44,032 nt of DNA, taken from positions 1 to 44,032 of the forward strand of contig JAQTYU010000019.1 of NCBI GenBank assembly GCA_028688145.1. The letters are read 5' to 3'. Positions 1-9,339 of the stretch are shown piece after piece. The DNA is from Thiotrichaceae bacterium. Its GTDB lineage: Bacteria; Pseudomonadota; Gammaproteobacteria; Beggiatoales; Beggiatoaceae. The notes under the pieces are model-generated. The model was given only the letters and a program-made list of their open reading frames with translations. It had not been told where the DNA came from and ran no database searches. Position 1 is the stretch's first letter, and each line of letters starts with the position of its first letter. Made by a program: the position numbers and the translations under genes.

Positions 1-108
1 ACTTGCCTCAAGGCAGCTATAGCTTTTCTGAGCTGCAACCAAAAAGTTTATATAATCGTATTCGTCACATCGTTTCGGATTCATTCCCTTTTCGATGCTA
101 CTTTTGCG

Positions 109-126
109 CCAACTGCGTAACTCCTA
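109..126. repeat. Solo terminal repeat of the GGAGTTACGCAGTTGA element
   Basis: CAACTGCGTAACTCC followed by TA matches the right terminal repeat of the complete small element at 38006-38134. No partner end is visible to the left, so this is either a solo end or the edge of an element that starts before the window. The rest of 1-402 holds no gene I can support; the open frames there have no recognisable protein. Confidence 0.6.
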
Positions 127-327
127 ATTCAAACAAAAAAGCAGCTATCCTGCAACGGGTTTTCGCTCAAGCAGCGGGAGAGCATCAGAGCAAGGAATAA
201 AGCAAGATAAAACCTTGAATCTTTAGCGGGTGTAGACGCTATGATTAATTCAATAACTACCGCATAATTCCTTCAAAAGCTTGATTAAATCCATTGTTTT
301 ATAAAGTGGTTATCTCACACAAACCGC

Positions 328-356
328 TTGACAGCTGGCGCGTATTCAGTAAGCAT
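328..356 (+). promoter_or_regulatory. Possible sigma70 promoter of the liv operon
   Basis: A perfect -35 hexamer TTGACA lies at 328-333. About 17 bases later only a weak -10 (around 350-356, AAGCAT) is present. It is 50-75 bases upstream of the livK start, a sensible distance. The weak -10 keeps this tentative. Confidence 0.3.
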
Positions 357-402
357 TTTCACTTATTTTTTATTCCTATCCCAGTCCCAAAGGAGTTTTC
401 CC

Positions 403-1527
403 ATGCAACAACATCGCTTACGCACTTTGAGTGTTTTATTATTTTCTCTGGGTTTAAGTCAATTCAGTTTTGCCGCCGATACTTTGAAAATTGGGGTTGG
501 TGTGCCTTTGACAGGACGTAATGCCGCGTTTGGCGATCAAATTTTCCGGGGCGCACAACAAGCCGCCGAAGATATTAATGCCGCTGGCGGTGTCGATGGC
601 AAAAAGATTGAATTAATCAAAGGCGATGATGCCTGCGAACCCAAACAAGCGGTTTCTGTCGCGCAGCGTTTTGTAGAAGTGGACAAAGTGCAAGCTGAAA
701 TCGGACATTTCTGTTCCTCCTCCACCATTCCCGCCACCGAAGTTTATGCCGAAGCAGGCATTCTCGCGATTACTCCCGGTTCCACCAATCCCAAAGTCAC
801 TGAACGTAATTTACCCACGATTTTCCGCGCTTGTGGACGCGATGACCAACAAGGCAAAGTCGCCGCAGAATACATGGTCAACAAGTTGAAAGCGAAAAAA
901 GTCGTTTTAGTTCACGACAAAGATACCTACGGACAAGGCATTGCGGACTCCGTGCGCACCAATTTGCAAAAACTCGGAATCACTGAATCTCTATATGAAG
1001 GTTTAACCCGTGGCGAAAAAGATTTCAATGCTTTAGTTACCAAAATCAAAGCCTTAAATCCTGATGCGGTGTATTTTGGCGGTTTGTACAACGAAGCGGG
1101 TTTATTAGTGCGTCAGTTGCGTGAACAAGGCGTGAAAGCGGCATTTATCGCAGGCGACGGCATTGTGTCTGAAGATTTCGTGACCGCAGCGGGCGGCAAA
1201 CAATTCTCACAAGGGGTTTATATGACCTTTGGCGCGGATTCTCGCAAACTGCCTTCTGGTAAAGCCGTAGTCGAAAAATTCCGTAAAGCAGGTTTTGAAC
1301 CTGAAGGCTACACCTTGTACGCCTACACTGCGATGCAAGCGATTGCCGCCGCTGTGCAAGGGACAAAAAGCACCGACGGTATGAAACTTTCCAAATGGTT
1401 AAAAGCCAATACCGTGAGTACGGTGATGGGCGACAAAGCTTGGGATGAAAAAGGCGACTTAAAAGTCACGGATTACGTGATGTATCAATGGGATAATAAC
1501 GGAAAATACGCCGAAGTCGCGCCGTAA
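403..1527 (+). CDS. livK: Branched-chain amino acid ABC transporter, periplasmic substrate-binding protein
   Basis: Periplasmic leucine/isoleucine/valine-type binding protein (peripla_BP_6 family, LivJ/LivK) that delivers ligand to the LivHMGF permease. The start at 403 is chosen over an in-frame upstream start at 328. It has a good ribosome site (AAGGAG at 389-394) and begins a normal Sec signal peptide with cleavage after SFAA at about residue 24. The mature part starts with DTLKIGVGVPLTGRNAAFGD, typical of the family, and the 374-residue length is normal. Two cysteines (DACEP and HFCSS) match the conserved disulfide pair. It is the first gene of a five-gene transporter operon, 9 bases before livH. 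The exact ligand (branched amino acids, amides or short-chain acids) cannot be read from sequence. Confidence 0.93.
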   Translation: MQQHRLRTLSVLLFSLGLSQFSFAADTLKIGVGVPLTGRNAAFGDQIFRGAQQAAEDINAAGGVDGKKIELIKGDDACEPKQAVSVAQRFVEVDKVQAEIGHFCSSSTIPATEVYAEAGILAITPGSTNPKVTERNLPTIFRACGRDDQQGKVAAEYMVNKLKAKKVVLVHDKDTYGQGIADSVRTNLQKLGITESLYEGLTRGEKDFNALVTKIKALNPDAVYFGGLYNEAGLLVRQLREQGVKAAFIAGDGIVSEDFVTAAGGKQFSQGVYMTFGADSRKLPSGKAVVEKFRKAGFEPEGYTLYAYTAMQAIAAAVQGTKSTDGMKLSKWLKANTVSTVMGDKAWDEKGDLKVTDYVMYQWDNNGKYAEVAP

Positions 1528-1536
1528 GTCGCTGCA

Positions 1537-2454
1537 ATGACTGCGTATATTCTCGCACAACAATTAGTCAACGGCGTGGTGCTCGGCGCAATTTACGGGC
1601 TAATCGCCGTCGGCTACACCATGGTCTATGGCATCATGGGCATGATTAATTTCGCCCACAGTGAAATTTACATGCTCTCCGCGTATTTGAGCACGATTGT
1701 GTTAGCGGTTTTAGTCTATTGGGGCATTCAATCTCCTTTAGTCTTGATTTTGCTTACTTTAGGCGTTGCCATGAGCATGACCGCGCTGTATGGCTGGGTG
1801 ATTGAACGCCTCGCCTACCGTCCGCTGCGCGATGCCCCGCGCCTTGCCCCGCTGATTTCTGCGATTGGGATTTCTTTAATTTTACAAAGTTATGCCGTGC
1901 TCACCCAAGGCGCGAAAACCAAAGGCATTCCAACGTTTATCGAAGGCGTGACTCGTTTTGGGGACGCTGTGAATAACGTGCAAATCAGCAATATTCAAGT
2001 GTTAATTCTTATCATTGCGCTGTGCAGCATGGTTGCCTTGAATTTCATCATTCAACACACCGCGTTTGGGCAAGCCTGTCGCGCTACCCAACAAGATCGC
2101 GGCATGGCAGAAATTCTCGGGATTAATACTGATAAAGTAATTTCTTTAGTATTTGTCATCGGCTCAGCAATGGCGGCGGTGGCGGGTTTATTAGTCACCA
2201 TGAATTATGGTTCATTCGACTTCAACATCGGCTTTGTGATGGGCGTGAAAGCGTTTACAGCGGCGGTGTTGGGCGGGATTGGCTCGTTGACGGGCGCAAT
2301 GTTGGGCGGGATTATTTTAGGCGTGAGTGAATCGCTGTTTGCGGGTTTGGTGAACAGCGATTACAAAGACGTGTTTGCATTCAGCCTGTTGGTGATTTTC
2401 CTGATTTTCCGCCCCAGCGGCTTATTGGGCAAACCCGAGGTTGAAAAAGTTTGA
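1537..2454 (+). CDS. livH: Branched-chain amino acid ABC transporter permease LivH
   Basis: Inner-membrane permease subunit, 305 residues, with about eight hydrophobic segments. It shows the family hallmarks: an N-terminal segment with NGVVLGAIYGLIAVGYTMVYG and the conserved AVLGGIGSLTGAMLGG near the C-terminus, the region that docks the ATPases. It pairs with LivM as a heterodimer in the LIV-I type uptake system. It starts 9 bases after livK and its stop overlaps the livM start (TGATG), so translation is probably coupled. Confidence 0.93.
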   Translation: MTAYILAQQLVNGVVLGAIYGLIAVGYTMVYGIMGMINFAHSEIYMLSAYLSTIVLAVLVYWGIQSPLVLILLTLGVAMSMTALYGWVIERLAYRPLRDAPRLAPLISAIGISLILQSYAVLTQGAKTKGIPTFIEGVTRFGDAVNNVQISNIQVLILIIALCSMVALNFIIQHTAFGQACRATQQDRGMAEILGINTDKVISLVFVIGSAMAAVAGLLVTMNYGSFDFNIGFVMGVKAFTAAVLGGIGSLTGAMLGGIILGVSESLFAGLVNSDYKDVFAFSLLVIFLIFRPSGLLGKPEVEKV

Positions 2455-3695
2455 TGCACTTAAAACACGCCTTGAAAGATGCGCTGCTTGTCGGAGTTTT
2501 GGCATTGCTGCTATTTCTCCCGATGACAGGCATCGCGTTGGCTGAAAATTACAGTTTTAACGCCCGCTTACATGTGCCGTTTTTATTGGCAGGCATGGTG
2601 ATGTTAGGGCGTTTTATTTTTTCCTACGCGCTGCACACCTATCATTCTCGCCAGTGGGTGAAACGCTTAATTCACCGTGAAGACCGCCCACGTTTTATTC
2701 TGCGTCCACAACGTCACTGGATACTACTGATTTTATTTATATTCGGGTTGGTTTTGCCATTTACCTTAAGCAATTACGGTTTAAACACCGCTATTTTAGC
2801 TTTGATTTATGTATTGCTGGGTTTGGGTTTAAATATTGTAGTCGGCTTGGCGGGCTTGTTGGATTTAGGCTTTGTCGCGTTTTATGCGGTCGGCGCGTAT
2901 ACCTTCGCGCTGGGCGGGCAATATTTTGGGCTGGGATTTTGGGGCGCAATTCCTGTCGCAGCCGCGATTGCAGCCTTGTGTGGTGTGTTGTTAGGTTTTC
3001 CCGTGCTGCGTTTGCATGGCGATTATTTAGCAATTGTCACCTTGGGTTTTGGGGAAATCATTCGCCTGATTTTAACCAATTGGATAGAAGTCACCGGCGG
3101 CCCGAATGGCGTGCAAGTCCCTACTTTACAAGTATTTGGCTTTGAATTTACCCGCATTGCCAAAGCGGGCGGCGTGCCGATTCACGAATATTTAGGCGTT
3201 GCCTACTCCACCGCGTACCGCTATTGGTTTTTGTATTTAGTGCTGTTTTTGGTGGTGTGCGCGATGATTTTTGTGTTGAATCGTTTACGCAGCTTGCCGA
3301 TTGGACGGGCGTGGGAAGCCTTACGCGAAGATGAAATTGCCTGTCGTTCTTTAGGCATTAATCCTGTCACGGTGAAATTGTCCGCCTTCAGCATGGGCGC
3401 GATGGTGGGCGGTGTGGCGGGGGTATTTTTTGCCGCGCAACAAGGTTTCATCAACCCAACTTCGTTCACGTTTTTTGAGTCTGCATTAATTTTGGCAATC
3501 GTGGTGCTCGGTGGCATGGGTTCGACGTTGGGCGTGGTGTTGGCGGCGATTGTGCTGACTTTATTACCCGAAGTATTGCGCGAGTTTTCACAATATCGCA
3601 TTGTTTTATTTGGTGGTTTGATGGTGTTGATGATGGTATGGCGACCGCGTGGTTTTATCAGTTTGCAACGCCGCCAATTTGAGGGCGCAGCATGA
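2454..3695 (+). CDS. livM: Branched-chain amino acid ABC transporter permease LivM
   Basis: Second membrane subunit of the transporter, 413 residues from the ATG at 2454. A TTG three bases earlier is possible but less likely. An N-terminal extension of about 110 residues precedes the permease core, as in the long proteobacterial LivM (DUF3382-type N-terminus). The core carries GLNIVVGLAGLLDLGFVAFY and a C-terminal VVLGGMGSTLGVVLAA docking motif. The start overlaps the livH stop by one base, and the stop overlaps the livG start (ATGA). Confidence 0.92.
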   Translation: MHLKHALKDALLVGVLALLLFLPMTGIALAENYSFNARLHVPFLLAGMVMLGRFIFSYALHTYHSRQWVKRLIHREDRPRFILRPQRHWILLILFIFGLVLPFTLSNYGLNTAILALIYVLLGLGLNIVVGLAGLLDLGFVAFYAVGAYTFALGGQYFGLGFWGAIPVAAAIAALCGVLLGFPVLRLHGDYLAIVTLGFGEIIRLILTNWIEVTGGPNGVQVPTLQVFGFEFTRIAKAGGVPIHEYLGVAYSTAYRYWFLYLVLFLVVCAMIFVLNRLRSLPIGRAWEALREDEIACRSLGINPVTVKLSAFSMGAMVGGVAGVFFAAQQGFINPTSFTFFESALILAIVVLGGMGSTLGVVLAAIVLTLLPEVLREFSQYRIVLFGGLMVLMMVWRPRGFISLQRRQFEGAA

Positions 3696-4540
3696 ACCCG
3701 ATTCTTCGCGTGGAAAATTTAAGCATCGAATTCGGGGGCATTGTCGCGCTTAACCAAGTCAATTTCCAAATTCCTCGCAACCAAATTAGTGCCTTAATTG
3801 GACCCAACGGCGCGGGTAAAACTACTTTGTTTAATTGCGTCACGGGCTTTTATCGCCCCCGTGAGGGCAAAATTTTTCTGCACGGGGCGCGGCAAACTTC
3901 AGAATTATGCGGTTTGTTAAACCCAGGTTGGTTAAGCCGTGATTTAGGCTTGTTACAAAGCTTGCAGGCGCGTTTTTTTGGTGGCTCACATGTGTTGAAT
4001 CATTTAGGTGTGGCGCGGACGTTTCAAAACATTCGTTTATTTCAACAAATGAGTGTGATGGAAAATTTATTAGTGGCACAACATACCAAATTAAAAGGCA
4101 ATTTATTCAGTGGTTTATTTAACACGCAAGCCTATGTAAACAGCGAACGCACCGCTTTGGAAATTGCACGGTATTGGTTAGATTTCTTTGAATTAAGCCC
4201 GTATTTAAATAAATTAGCCGCAGAACTGTCTTATGGACAACAACGCCGTTTAGAAATTGCCCGGGCTTTGTGTACGCGCCCACAATTACTGTGTTTAGAC
4301 GAGCCTGCTGCTGGTTTGAATCCTCAAGAAACTGCCGAATTAAGTCGCTTGTTGCAACGACTTTGTGCGCAAAGCCAGCTCAGCATTTTGTTAATTGAGC
4401 ATGATATGCGTTTAGTGATGGAAATTTCACAACATATTATTGTTTTAGACCACGGCGAAGTGATTGCGATAGGCACGCCCGCACAAATTCAGCAACATCC
4501 GCAGGTGTTGGCTGCGTATTTGGGGACGGAATATGGATAA
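3692..4540 (+). CDS. livG: Branched-chain amino acid ABC transporter ATP-binding protein LivG
   Basis: Cytoplasmic ATPase, 282 residues. Walker A GPNGAGKTT lies near residues 37-45, signature LSYGQQRR, Walker B LLCLDEPAAGLNP and switch histidine LLIEHDMRLV. Compared with E. coli LivG it has about 25 extra residues (RQTSELCGLL to FFGGSH) between Walker A and the Q-loop motif RTFQNIRLF. I recall similar insertions in other proteobacterial LivG, so this is probably a subfamily trait. It overlaps livM by 4 bases and livF by 8. Confidence 0.93.
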   Translation: MNPILRVENLSIEFGGIVALNQVNFQIPRNQISALIGPNGAGKTTLFNCVTGFYRPREGKIFLHGARQTSELCGLLNPGWLSRDLGLLQSLQARFFGGSHVLNHLGVARTFQNIRLFQQMSVMENLLVAQHTKLKGNLFSGLFNTQAYVNSERTALEIARYWLDFFELSPYLNKLAAELSYGQQRRLEIARALCTRPQLLCLDEPAAGLNPQETAELSRLLQRLCAQSQLSILLIEHDMRLVMEISQHIIVLDHGEVIAIGTPAQIQQHPQVLAAYLGTEYG

Positions 4541-5243
4541 AAGTTTCTTTTCTTTACAAGAAGTTGAAAGCAGTTACGGGCGTTTGCCTGTGTTGCATAA
4601 AGTCTCTTTACAAGTGCAGCAAGGGGAAATTGTCACCTTAATCGGGGCTAATGGTGCGGGAAAAACCAGTTTGCTGATGACGATTTTCGGCAATCCACGC
4701 GCCACGCACGGGCATATTTACTGGCAAGGCAAGGATATTGCGCATTTACCGACGCATCATATTGCGGGTTTGGGGATTGCGCTAGTGCCTGAAGGGCGAC
4801 GCATTTTTCCTGCGATGACGGTGGCGGAAAATTTGGCGATGGGCGGGCGCAACAGTGTTTATGCCAGTGTGGATTTAGAAAAGATTTTGGAGATGTTTCC
4901 ACGGCTGAAAGAGCGTTTTAAACAGCGGGCGGGTACTTTGTCGGGCGGCGAGCAGCAAATGTTAGCCATCGGGCGCGCGTTGATGAGTCGTCCACAATTA
5001 CTGCTGTTAGATGAACCCAGTTTAGGACTTGCTCCACTGATTGTTAAGCAATTATTTGAGATTTTGGAAGAAATTGCGAAGCAAGGCATGACCATTTTTC
5101 TGGTTGAACAAAATGCGAATCATGCGTTAAAGCTGGCGGATCGAGCTTATGTTTTGGTGAATGGTCAGATTGAATTGAGCGGAACGGGCGCGGAATTATT
5201 GGATAATCCCGAGGTGAAACGGGCATATTTGGGGAGTTTATGA
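4533..5243 (+). CDS. livF: Branched-chain amino acid ABC transporter ATP-binding protein LivF
   Basis: Second ATPase of the transporter, 236 residues, the normal LivF length. Walker A GANGAGKTS, LSGGEQQMLAIGRALM signature, Walker B LLLLDEPSLGLAP and switch FLVEQNANHAL are all present. LVPEGRRIFPAMTVAENLAMGG is characteristic of LivF. It starts inside the end of livG and its stop overlaps the start of the downstream acetyltransferase (ATGA), so the six genes read as one transcript. Confidence 0.94.
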   Translation: MDKSFFSLQEVESSYGRLPVLHKVSLQVQQGEIVTLIGANGAGKTSLLMTIFGNPRATHGHIYWQGKDIAHLPTHHIAGLGIALVPEGRRIFPAMTVAENLAMGGRNSVYASVDLEKILEMFPRLKERFKQRAGTLSGGEQQMLAIGRALMSRPQLLLLDEPSLGLAPLIVKQLFEILEEIAKQGMTIFLVEQNANHALKLADRAYVLVNGQIELSGTGAELLDNPEVKRAYLGSL

Positions 5244-5692
5244 GTCGATTTGAAATTATCACTGTGGCATGGGATAGCCCACAGGCGGCGTTGTTACGCG
5301 TGATTCGGGAACAAGTTTTTATTCAAGAACAAGGCGTTCCCATTGCCTTGGAGTGGGAAAGCCATGAGGATGAAATGCAGGCGGTGCATTTGTTGGCATT
5401 AGACAGTTTTGGAAATCCGATAGGAACCGTGCGCTTGTTGCCCAGTGGACAAATTAGCCGCATGGCGGTGATGGCAGACTGGCGTAAACAGGGTGTGGGC
5501 AGTGCCCTATTGACGAAAATAGTGGCAATTGCACAGGTTCGTGCTTGTTCTCGAATTTTTTTACATTCTCAAGTTTATGCTATCCCTTTCTACCATAAAT
5601 TTGGATTTACGGCGTGTAGTGATGTTTTTGAGGATGCTGGCATTCCACATCAAGAAATGTTTTTGAATGCGGTTGCGATAACATCCTGTTAG
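5240..5692 (+). CDS. GNAT family N-acetyltransferase
   Basis: A 150-residue GCN5-related acetyltransferase of the YjcF/ElaA-like type. The acetyl-CoA pyrophosphate loop is seen as MAVMADWRKQGVGSALL (R/Q-x-x-G-x-G/A), with the late AIPFYHKFGF helix and DAGIPHQEMFL ending typical of this group. The N-terminal VIREQVFIQEQGVP also fits. Its start overlaps the livF stop, so it is translated with the transporter; the substrate is unknown. The last codons run directly into an IS5-type remnant whose minus-strand stop shares bases with this gene's TAG. The extreme C-terminus may therefore have been created by the insertion. Confidence 0.85.
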   Translation: MSRFEIITVAWDSPQAALLRVIREQVFIQEQGVPIALEWESHEDEMQAVHLLALDSFGNPIGTVRLLPSGQISRMAVMADWRKQGVGSALLTKIVAIAQVRACSRIFLHSQVYAIPFYHKFGFTACSDVFEDAGIPHQEMFLNAVAITSC

Positions 5693-5900
5693 CCCAAAAG
5701 AATGAGAATACTTGAGGGAGAAGTTCATCAGCCCCGACAAGGTCATTTGCCTGTCCTGCCGTTAAAAAAAGAGCGGATCGCCCAAAGCATCAACCACCGC
5801 ATGAATCTTTGTACTTAAACCGCCTCTGCTACGACCGATGTCTTCACCCATGCCTGCACTGTGTTGATGTGCACTGACGATAGTGCTATCTAACCTGAGT
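5689..5900 (-). pseudogene. IS5-type transposase remnant, frameshifted and internally deleted
   Basis: Read on the minus strand, the DNA gives LRLDSTIVSAHQHSAG, then GRSRGGLSTKIHAVVDALGD, the DDE catalytic-core start of IS5-family transposases. A run of seven T (minus strand) near 5763-5769 breaks the frame. After restoring it, LTAGQANDLVGADELLPQ follows. The fragment then jumps to ILILLG and a stop, which resembles the extreme C-terminus (LILLA stop) of the partial transposase at the right edge of the window. It is therefore an internal deletion derivative. The N-terminal half is missing where the 5891-6074 element abuts. Confidence 0.75.
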
Positions 5901-6074
5901 TCGGGATAAGAAAACTTAAGTCTTTCAAATAACAATAAGTTAAAAATTACGGTCTAAATTTATATGGAATTGTTGGGTAATTGACAAAACCCGACATATT
6001 TTTTAGATAAGATTTATTTTTAACTAACTAGATTTATTAAGTTTTTTGCTATTTCTTAAACAGAACTCAGGTTA
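5891..6074. mobile_element. 184-bp non-autonomous element with 12-bp terminal inverted repeats
   Basis: TAACCTGAGTTC at 5891-5902 is repeated perfectly inverted as GAACTCAGGTTA at 6063-6074. The inside is very AT-rich and codes for nothing. The same end, one mismatch off, occurs at 18533-18544 at the outer edge of an IS982-type transposase remnant. I infer that this is a MITE-like deletion derivative of an IS982-type element that landed in the IS5 remnant. From 6075 to 6395 I see only AT-rich sequence without a supportable gene; it probably holds the arfA promoter. Confidence 0.55.
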
Positions 6075-6395
6075 AGTAACATTAACCTCAACCGCTGACT
6101 TTACTAATGCTATTAATGTGGTCAAGTACGAATTATGGCGGTGCAACCTACATCGCTGGAAATGTAATCGCTGTTAGAACAGTTTGCACAGAAAACCGTA
6201 CAGCAATATATACTTTAACTGATTATTTAGCCCAGTTATTTAATTTTTTGACTCGCCCCCCCTTTAGCTGGATGCAATTCAAGATTAAGGTAGTAACCCG
6301 TTCATGTTATGGAATTCTTAACTATGTGCTATCATTATGCGCATAGTAGAGTTTGCCCGTTGTTAATCATTGGGCTTGGATTGGGAAGAAATAAA

Positions 6396-6551
6396 ATGGC
6401 AAAAACCGCAAAAAGTCTGGTACTGGTGCCGCAATACCGTCTGAAAATTGTCAAAGCGGAAAAAGGCAAAGCAAGTTATAGTCGTAAGCTCAAACACAAA
6501 AAAACCGCAATCTGCCGCGAAAGCGGTGGATTGCTTGATTTTGCTTGCTGA
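6396..6551 (+). CDS. arfA: ArfA-like alternative ribosome-rescue factor
   Basis: A 51-residue protein whose residues 23-34 read KGKASYSRKLKH. This aligns with the ArfA signature KGKGSYxRKxKH, and the preceding PQYRLKIVKAE lines up with the P-x-FRxRVxKN segment. ArfA recruits release factor 2 to ribosomes stalled on mRNAs without a stop codon, as a backup to tmRNA. The ATG at 6396 is chosen because GGGAAG lies 8-13 bases upstream and longer in-frame starts add unrelated residues. A 12-bp hairpin lies inside the coding region (separate entry), as in E. coli arfA. It ends 9 bases before the SPOR gene, so it likely leads that operon. The family call rests on a short motif, hence moderate confidence. 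Confidence 0.72.
   Translation: MAKTAKSLVLVPQYRLKIVKAEKGKASYSRKLKHKKTAICRESGGLLDFAC
6507..6534 (+). promoter_or_regulatory. Stem-loop inside the arfA reading frame
   Basis: A perfect 12-bp stem (including two G-U pairs) closed by a GAAA tetraloop: left arm 6507-6518, loop 6519-6522, right arm 6523-6534. An A-tract precedes it and a T-rich stretch (CTTGATTTTGCTT) follows. It falls after the basic core codons, around residue 38 of 51. In E. coli, an in-frame hairpin truncates the arfA message (RNase III cleavage or termination), so the stable short protein accumulates only when tmRNA fails. The same logic is inferred here; it could also attenuate the downstream operon. Confidence 0.7.
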
Positions 6552-6560
6552 TAACATCAA

Positions 6561-7259
6561 ATGACCCTGCCAAATATTCGCCGCAACGCTGCTGAAGCCC
6601 ACCACTACGATCCTAAACAACGACTGGTCGGAGGCATTGTGCTTGTCCTGATCATGTTGTTAATTTACTCTATCTTAAAAATTTTACTCGGTTATGCCCC
6701 CAGTGCGCAGGGTAAATATGCTTTGCATGATCCCTTGCCCGACGAAATCACTGCCGAAGAAGTGCGTGTTGCCAACAATACCCGCACCGTGGCTGCCATC
6801 GTTCCGCCCACAAACAGTAGTACACTTCCTGCCAATAATCCCGCCGCACAGGTTACCTCGCGCGCTGCACCTGTCGAAAAAAGTAATGTGTTATTGCCCG
6901 TGGGTTTTGTATTTTTAGATATTAATGGCAAACCGATGCAGCATGAAGTCAATCCCTTGCCAGATTCCGCCACATCCAGCACCCCGGCTAAACCTGAAGT
7001 GCCCGTCGAAGAAGCCCCGCCCAGCGATGGAAAGAAGTGGGCGATTCAAGTTGCAAGCTTCAATGATGACAAACGCGCTCAAGGTTTCGTGCAAAAGCTG
7101 AAAGATAAAAATATCGCCGCAGAAGTGGTCAAAGCAGGCAGACAACACACTGTGCGCCTAACGCCTGTGTTGGACAGTCGGCGTGCTGCGGAGATTGCTT
7201 TGCAAAAAGTGCGTGAACAAATCAATGTCAAAGGTCTGATTTTACAAGCAGGTCAATAA
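6561..7259 (+). CDS. SPOR-domain cell-division protein (FtsN/DedD-like)
   Basis: A 232-residue bitopic inner-membrane protein. It has a short cytoplasmic N-terminus, one transmembrane helix at about residues 24-45 (GGIVLVLIMLLIYSILKILL), a Pro/Ala/Thr-rich periplasmic linker and a C-terminal SPOR domain from about residue 157 (KWAIQVASFNDDKRAQGF ... VRLTPVLDSRRAAE). SPOR domains bind denuded septal peptidoglycan. The layout fits FtsN or DedD; sequence alone does not separate them. It follows arfA by 9 bases and ends one base before crcB, so it belongs to a compact operon. Confidence 0.85.
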   Translation: MTLPNIRRNAAEAHHYDPKQRLVGGIVLVLIMLLIYSILKILLGYAPSAQGKYALHDPLPDEITAEEVRVANNTRTVAAIVPPTNSSTLPANNPAAQVTSRAAPVEKSNVLLPVGFVFLDINGKPMQHEVNPLPDSATSSTPAKPEVPVEEAPPSDGKKWAIQVASFNDDKRAQGFVQKLKDKNIAAEVVKAGRQHTVRLTPVLDSRRAAEIALQKVREQINVKGLILQAGQ

Positions 7260-7260
7260 G

Positions 7261-7632
7261 ATGGCGCAATTATTAGCCATAGCCGCAGGTGGCTCTGCGG
7301 GCGCACTGATGCGTTACTGGGTTGCCACTGCAATTTATGCCGTACTCGGGCGCGAATTTCCTTATGGCACGTTAATCGTGAATCTTTCGGGCTGCTGGTT
7401 AATGGGATTTTTATCGGTATTGATGCTAGAACGCGTTGCCAGCGTTGAATGGCGGGCGGCTTTATTAGTCGGTTTTATTGGTGCATACACCACCTTTTCT
7501 ACTTTTTCTATTGAAACCCTGAACCTTTTGAACGAAGGCGAGCATTGGAAAGCTTTTAGCAATATTTTCCTCAGCGTCAGCTTAGGTTTGCTCGCGACAT
7601 GGTTTGGAATGGTGCTGGCAAAGCAACTATGA
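7261..7632 (+). CDS. crcB: CrcB/Fluc fluoride ion channel
   Basis: A 123-residue membrane protein with four hydrophobic helices. It has the Fluc hallmarks GGSAGALMRYW at the N-terminus, GTLIVNLSGCWLMGF (pore asparagine) and GAYTTFSTFSIE (the TTFSTF phenylalanine/polar track). Fluc proteins work as antiparallel dimers and export fluoride. It starts one base after the SPOR gene and overlaps the DUF190 gene by ATGA. No fluoride riboswitch is seen just upstream, as expected for an internal operon gene. Confidence 0.93.
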   Translation: MAQLLAIAAGGSAGALMRYWVATAIYAVLGREFPYGTLIVNLSGCWLMGFLSVLMLERVASVEWRAALLVGFIGAYTTFSTFSIETLNLLNEGEHWKAFSNIFLSVSLGLLATWFGMVLAKQL

Positions 7633-7916
7633 CTGAAATCCTGATTGTTAGAATTTACCTCTCCGAATCCCACGCCCATTTGCCTAAATTACTCGATTTA
7701 TTACATGCTGAAGTGCGCGGTGTCACCGTGCTGCGGGGCATTTCGGGCTTTGGCAAATCGGGAAAATTACATAATGCCCACTTGGTTGATTTGTCCTTTG
7801 ATTTGCCGCTGATTGTGGAGTTTTTCGACATTCCCGAAAAAGTGCAACAGGTTTTAAAAATTCTGCCTGTCGCCCCCGATCATGTGGTGCAGTGGACTGC
7901 CCATTTAAACGATTAA
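7629..7916 (+). CDS. DUF190 (PII-like) protein
   Basis: A 95-residue soluble protein of the DUF190 family, which often sits beside crcB and is predicted to adopt a PII-like ferredoxin fold. The start at 7629 overlaps the crcB stop (ATGA) and gives the expected N-terminus MTEILIVRIYLSESH. Other family features are LLDLLHAEVRGVTVLRGISGFG and the late LPLIVEFFDIPEKV. Its function is unknown; coupling to CrcB suggests a role around the fluoride channel, but that is inference. Confidence 0.85.
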   Translation: MTEILIVRIYLSESHAHLPKLLDLLHAEVRGVTVLRGISGFGKSGKLHNAHLVDLSFDLPLIVEFFDIPEKVQQVLKILPVAPDHVVQWTAHLND

Positions 7917-7925
7917 AATAATTAA

Positions 7926-9224
<1,299 letters not shown>

Positions 9225-9339
9225 TTTTTGAATAGAAAGAAATCAGCCAAGAGACGTGGGCGCAAATAACTTGTTAAAAGGGAACTTACCTCTGCAAGGG
9301 ATTGTGCCCGCGTTACAGGACTCTCATGGAAATGGCGAT

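Noticed and set aside
3..200. Open frame at the left edge
   Set aside because: No recognisable protein, cysteine-rich random composition, and it runs through the terminal repeat at 109-126.
6107..6346. 79-codon open frame upstream of arfA
   Set aside because: No ribosome site, no recognisable motif, composition like the surrounding AT-rich DNA.
6552..7260. Fluoride riboswitch for crcB
   Set aside because: crcB follows the SPOR gene by one base, leaving no leader; no such structure is apparent.
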